A DNA stretch of 15,543 nt from Gammaproteobacteria bacterium (GTDB taxonomy: Bacteria; Pseudomonadota; Gammaproteobacteria; Thiohalorhabdales; Thiohalorhabdaceae). Positions 14,608 through 15,543 of this stretch are shown piece after piece. The stretch lies in assembly GCA_018609925.1 (NCBI GenBank), contig JAHEOG010000156.1:1-15543 (forward strand). Reading direction: 5' to 3'. Both the position numbers and the translations under genes were made by a program. The number at the start of each line of letters is the position of its first letter. Within the stretch, counting starts at the first letter, position 1. The notes beneath the pieces are model-generated. The model made no database searches, had not been told where the DNA came from, and was given only the letters and a program-made list of their open reading frames with translations.

Positions 14608-15527
14608 GGCCCACCGTTGCCGTCATAACCGACGACGCAGGCTGGCACGGCGAGCGCCTGAGCGAAGCCTTCGCCGCGCGGGGCTTCGCCACCCGCTTCG
14701 CCTCGCTGAGCGACTGCGAGCTGGATCTGGCCACCGGCTCTCCCGGTGTGCGCATCCCGGGGTTCGCCGACAGCCTGCCGGACGGGGTCTTCGTGCGCGG
14801 CGTACCTGGCGGCACGCTGGAGCAGGTGGTCTTCCACCTGGACATCCTGCACGCCTTGGGCGAGCTTGGGGTGCTGGTCTACAACGACGGCCGCGGCATC
14901 GAGCGCAGCGTCGACAAGGCCCTGGCCAGCTTCCGTTTGGCCCGGGCCGGCCTCCCCATCCCCGCGACCCGCATCTGCGCCCGATCCACCATCGCCCAGG
15001 CCGCCGCCACCTCGGCCCACCGCCAGGGGGAGGAAGTGGTCAGCAAGCCACTGTTCGGGTCCCGGGGGGAAGGGCTTACCCGCCTGCGGGCGGGCGACGC
15101 GCTGCCCGTTCCCGCAAGCGTGGGCGGCATCTATTACCTCCAGCAGTACATGGCATCCAATCGGGAGGACAGCTTTCGGGACTGGCGGGTTCTGGTTGTG
15201 GGGGGCCTAGCCGTGGCGGCGATGCGGCGGGAAGGCAGCGGCTGGATCCGCAACGTGGCCCAGGGGGCGCGTTGTTTTGCCACCCGCCCCGACGGCGAGC
15301 TGGGGGCGCTGGCCGAGCGGGCCAGCGAGGCCCTGGACCTGGCCTACGGGGGCGTGGACCTGCTGGAAGGCCCCGACGGCAGGTATCAAGTCATCGAGGT
15401 CAACGGCATCCCGGCCTGGAAGGGTCTGCAGTCGGTTTGCGGCCACGACATCGCCGATCGGTTGGTGGCGGATTTCCTGGATCGTCTCGGCGCGGGGGAC
15501 CCCGGTCCCCGAGAAGCCGCGGGATGA
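14604..15527 (+). CDS. RimK-like ATP-grasp ligase of the H4MPT cluster (307 aa)
   Basis: The protein has the RimK-type ATP-grasp layout: an N-terminal Rossmann-like part, SVDKALASFRLARAGLPIPAT (102-122) leading into the ATP-grasp, a lysine and glycine-rich loop VVSKPLFGSRGEGL (145-158), YYLQQY (177-182), RDWRVLVVG (192-200), GARCFATRP (221-229) and the metal-binding VIEVNGIPAWKGLQ (263-276). RimK relatives add glutamate or other amino acids to protein tails or cofactors. In archaea MptN and CofF-type ligases glutamylate methanopterin and F420. With mch overlapping by four bases, glutamylation of an H4MPT-type cofactor is a fair guess, but protein modification cannot be excluded. The stop TGA overlaps the next ATG at 15524. 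Confidence 0.82.
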   Translation: MRPTVAVITDDAGWHGERLSEAFAARGFATRFASLSDCELDLATGSPGVRIPGFADSLPDGVFVRGVPGGTLEQVVFHLDILHALGELGVLVYNDGRGIERSVDKALASFRLARAGLPIPATRICARSTIAQAAATSAHRQGEEVVSKPLFGSRGEGLTRLRAGDALPVPASVGGIYYLQQYMASNREDSFRDWRVLVVGGLAVAAMRREGSGWIRNVAQGARCFATRPDGELGALAERASEALDLAYGGVDLLEGPDGRYQVIEVNGIPAWKGLQSVCGHDIADRLVADFLDRLGAGDPGPREAAG

Positions 15528-15543
15528 CGGCGGCGGCCCGCGA
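15524..15543 (+). CDS. Start of a further operon gene, cut by the window edge
   Basis: ATGA at 15524-15527 overlaps the stop of the RimK-like gene in the same way as the two preceding junctions. The codons read M-T-A-A-A-R before the window ends. Too little is visible to identify the product. The GAGAAGCCGCGGG before it is only a fair ribosome binding site. The repeat of the ATGA arrangement is the main evidence. Confidence 0.45.

Overview
This is a GC-rich bacterial chromosomal window with tight gene packing, short intergenic gaps, frequent GTG/TTG starts and ATGA stop/start overlaps. The gene families (class II ribonucleotide reductase, bacterial MtdB/Mch/MptG, a BcsA/BcsS pair, HPF with a cold-shock-like tail) suggest a proteobacterium, perhaps a high-GC gammaproteobacterium with methylotrophic or formaldehyde-oxidising C1 metabolism. 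The species is not determinable from the sequence alone. No rRNA, tRNA, CRISPR array or insertion sequence was seen.

Left block (1-3817, minus strand). The order on the minus strand is bcsA-like cellulose synthase (GT2 plus PilZ), a BcsS-like outer-membrane barrel overlapping it by 53 nt, a ribosome-associated HPF/RaiA protein with a C-terminal cold-shock-like domain, and a decayed aldo/keto reductase running off the window edge. No bcsB, bcsC or bcsZ is visible.

Middle block (3955-8167, plus strand). Divergent from bcsA lie a class II (B12-dependent) ribonucleotide reductase, a membrane-anchored alpha/beta hydrolase, thymidylate synthase ThyA and a Nudix hydrolase. They form a deoxynucleotide-supply cluster. 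It is followed at 8206-8237 by a possible terminator, and then by a SMUG-type uracil-DNA glycosylase on the minus strand. The glycosylase is flanked by two paralogous PilZ-like genes. The first paralogue is broken by an exact 20-bp tandem duplication plus a one-base loss in a G run; the second is intact.

Right block (10529-15543, plus strand). A compact operon of archaeal-type tetrahydromethanopterin (H4MPT) C1 genes contains mptG, mtdB, an ATP-grasp ligase, mch, a RimK-like ATP-grasp ligase and the first codons of a further gene. The junctions are abutting or overlapping (TAA/ATG, a 17-nt overlap, then three ATGA overlaps). A sequence that fits the sigma-54 -24/-12 consensus with exact spacing lies 32 bases upstream of the mptG start. 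MptG makes the ribofuranosylaminobenzene precursor of the cofactor. MtdB and Mch oxidise methylene-H4MPT to formyl-H4MPT. The two ATP-grasp enzymes probably finish or decorate the cofactor, but their reactions cannot be read from the sequence.

The most interesting points are the sigma-54-like control of the H4MPT operon, the two uncharacterised ATP-grasp ligases enclosing mch, and the duplicated PilZ-like gene caught in decay.
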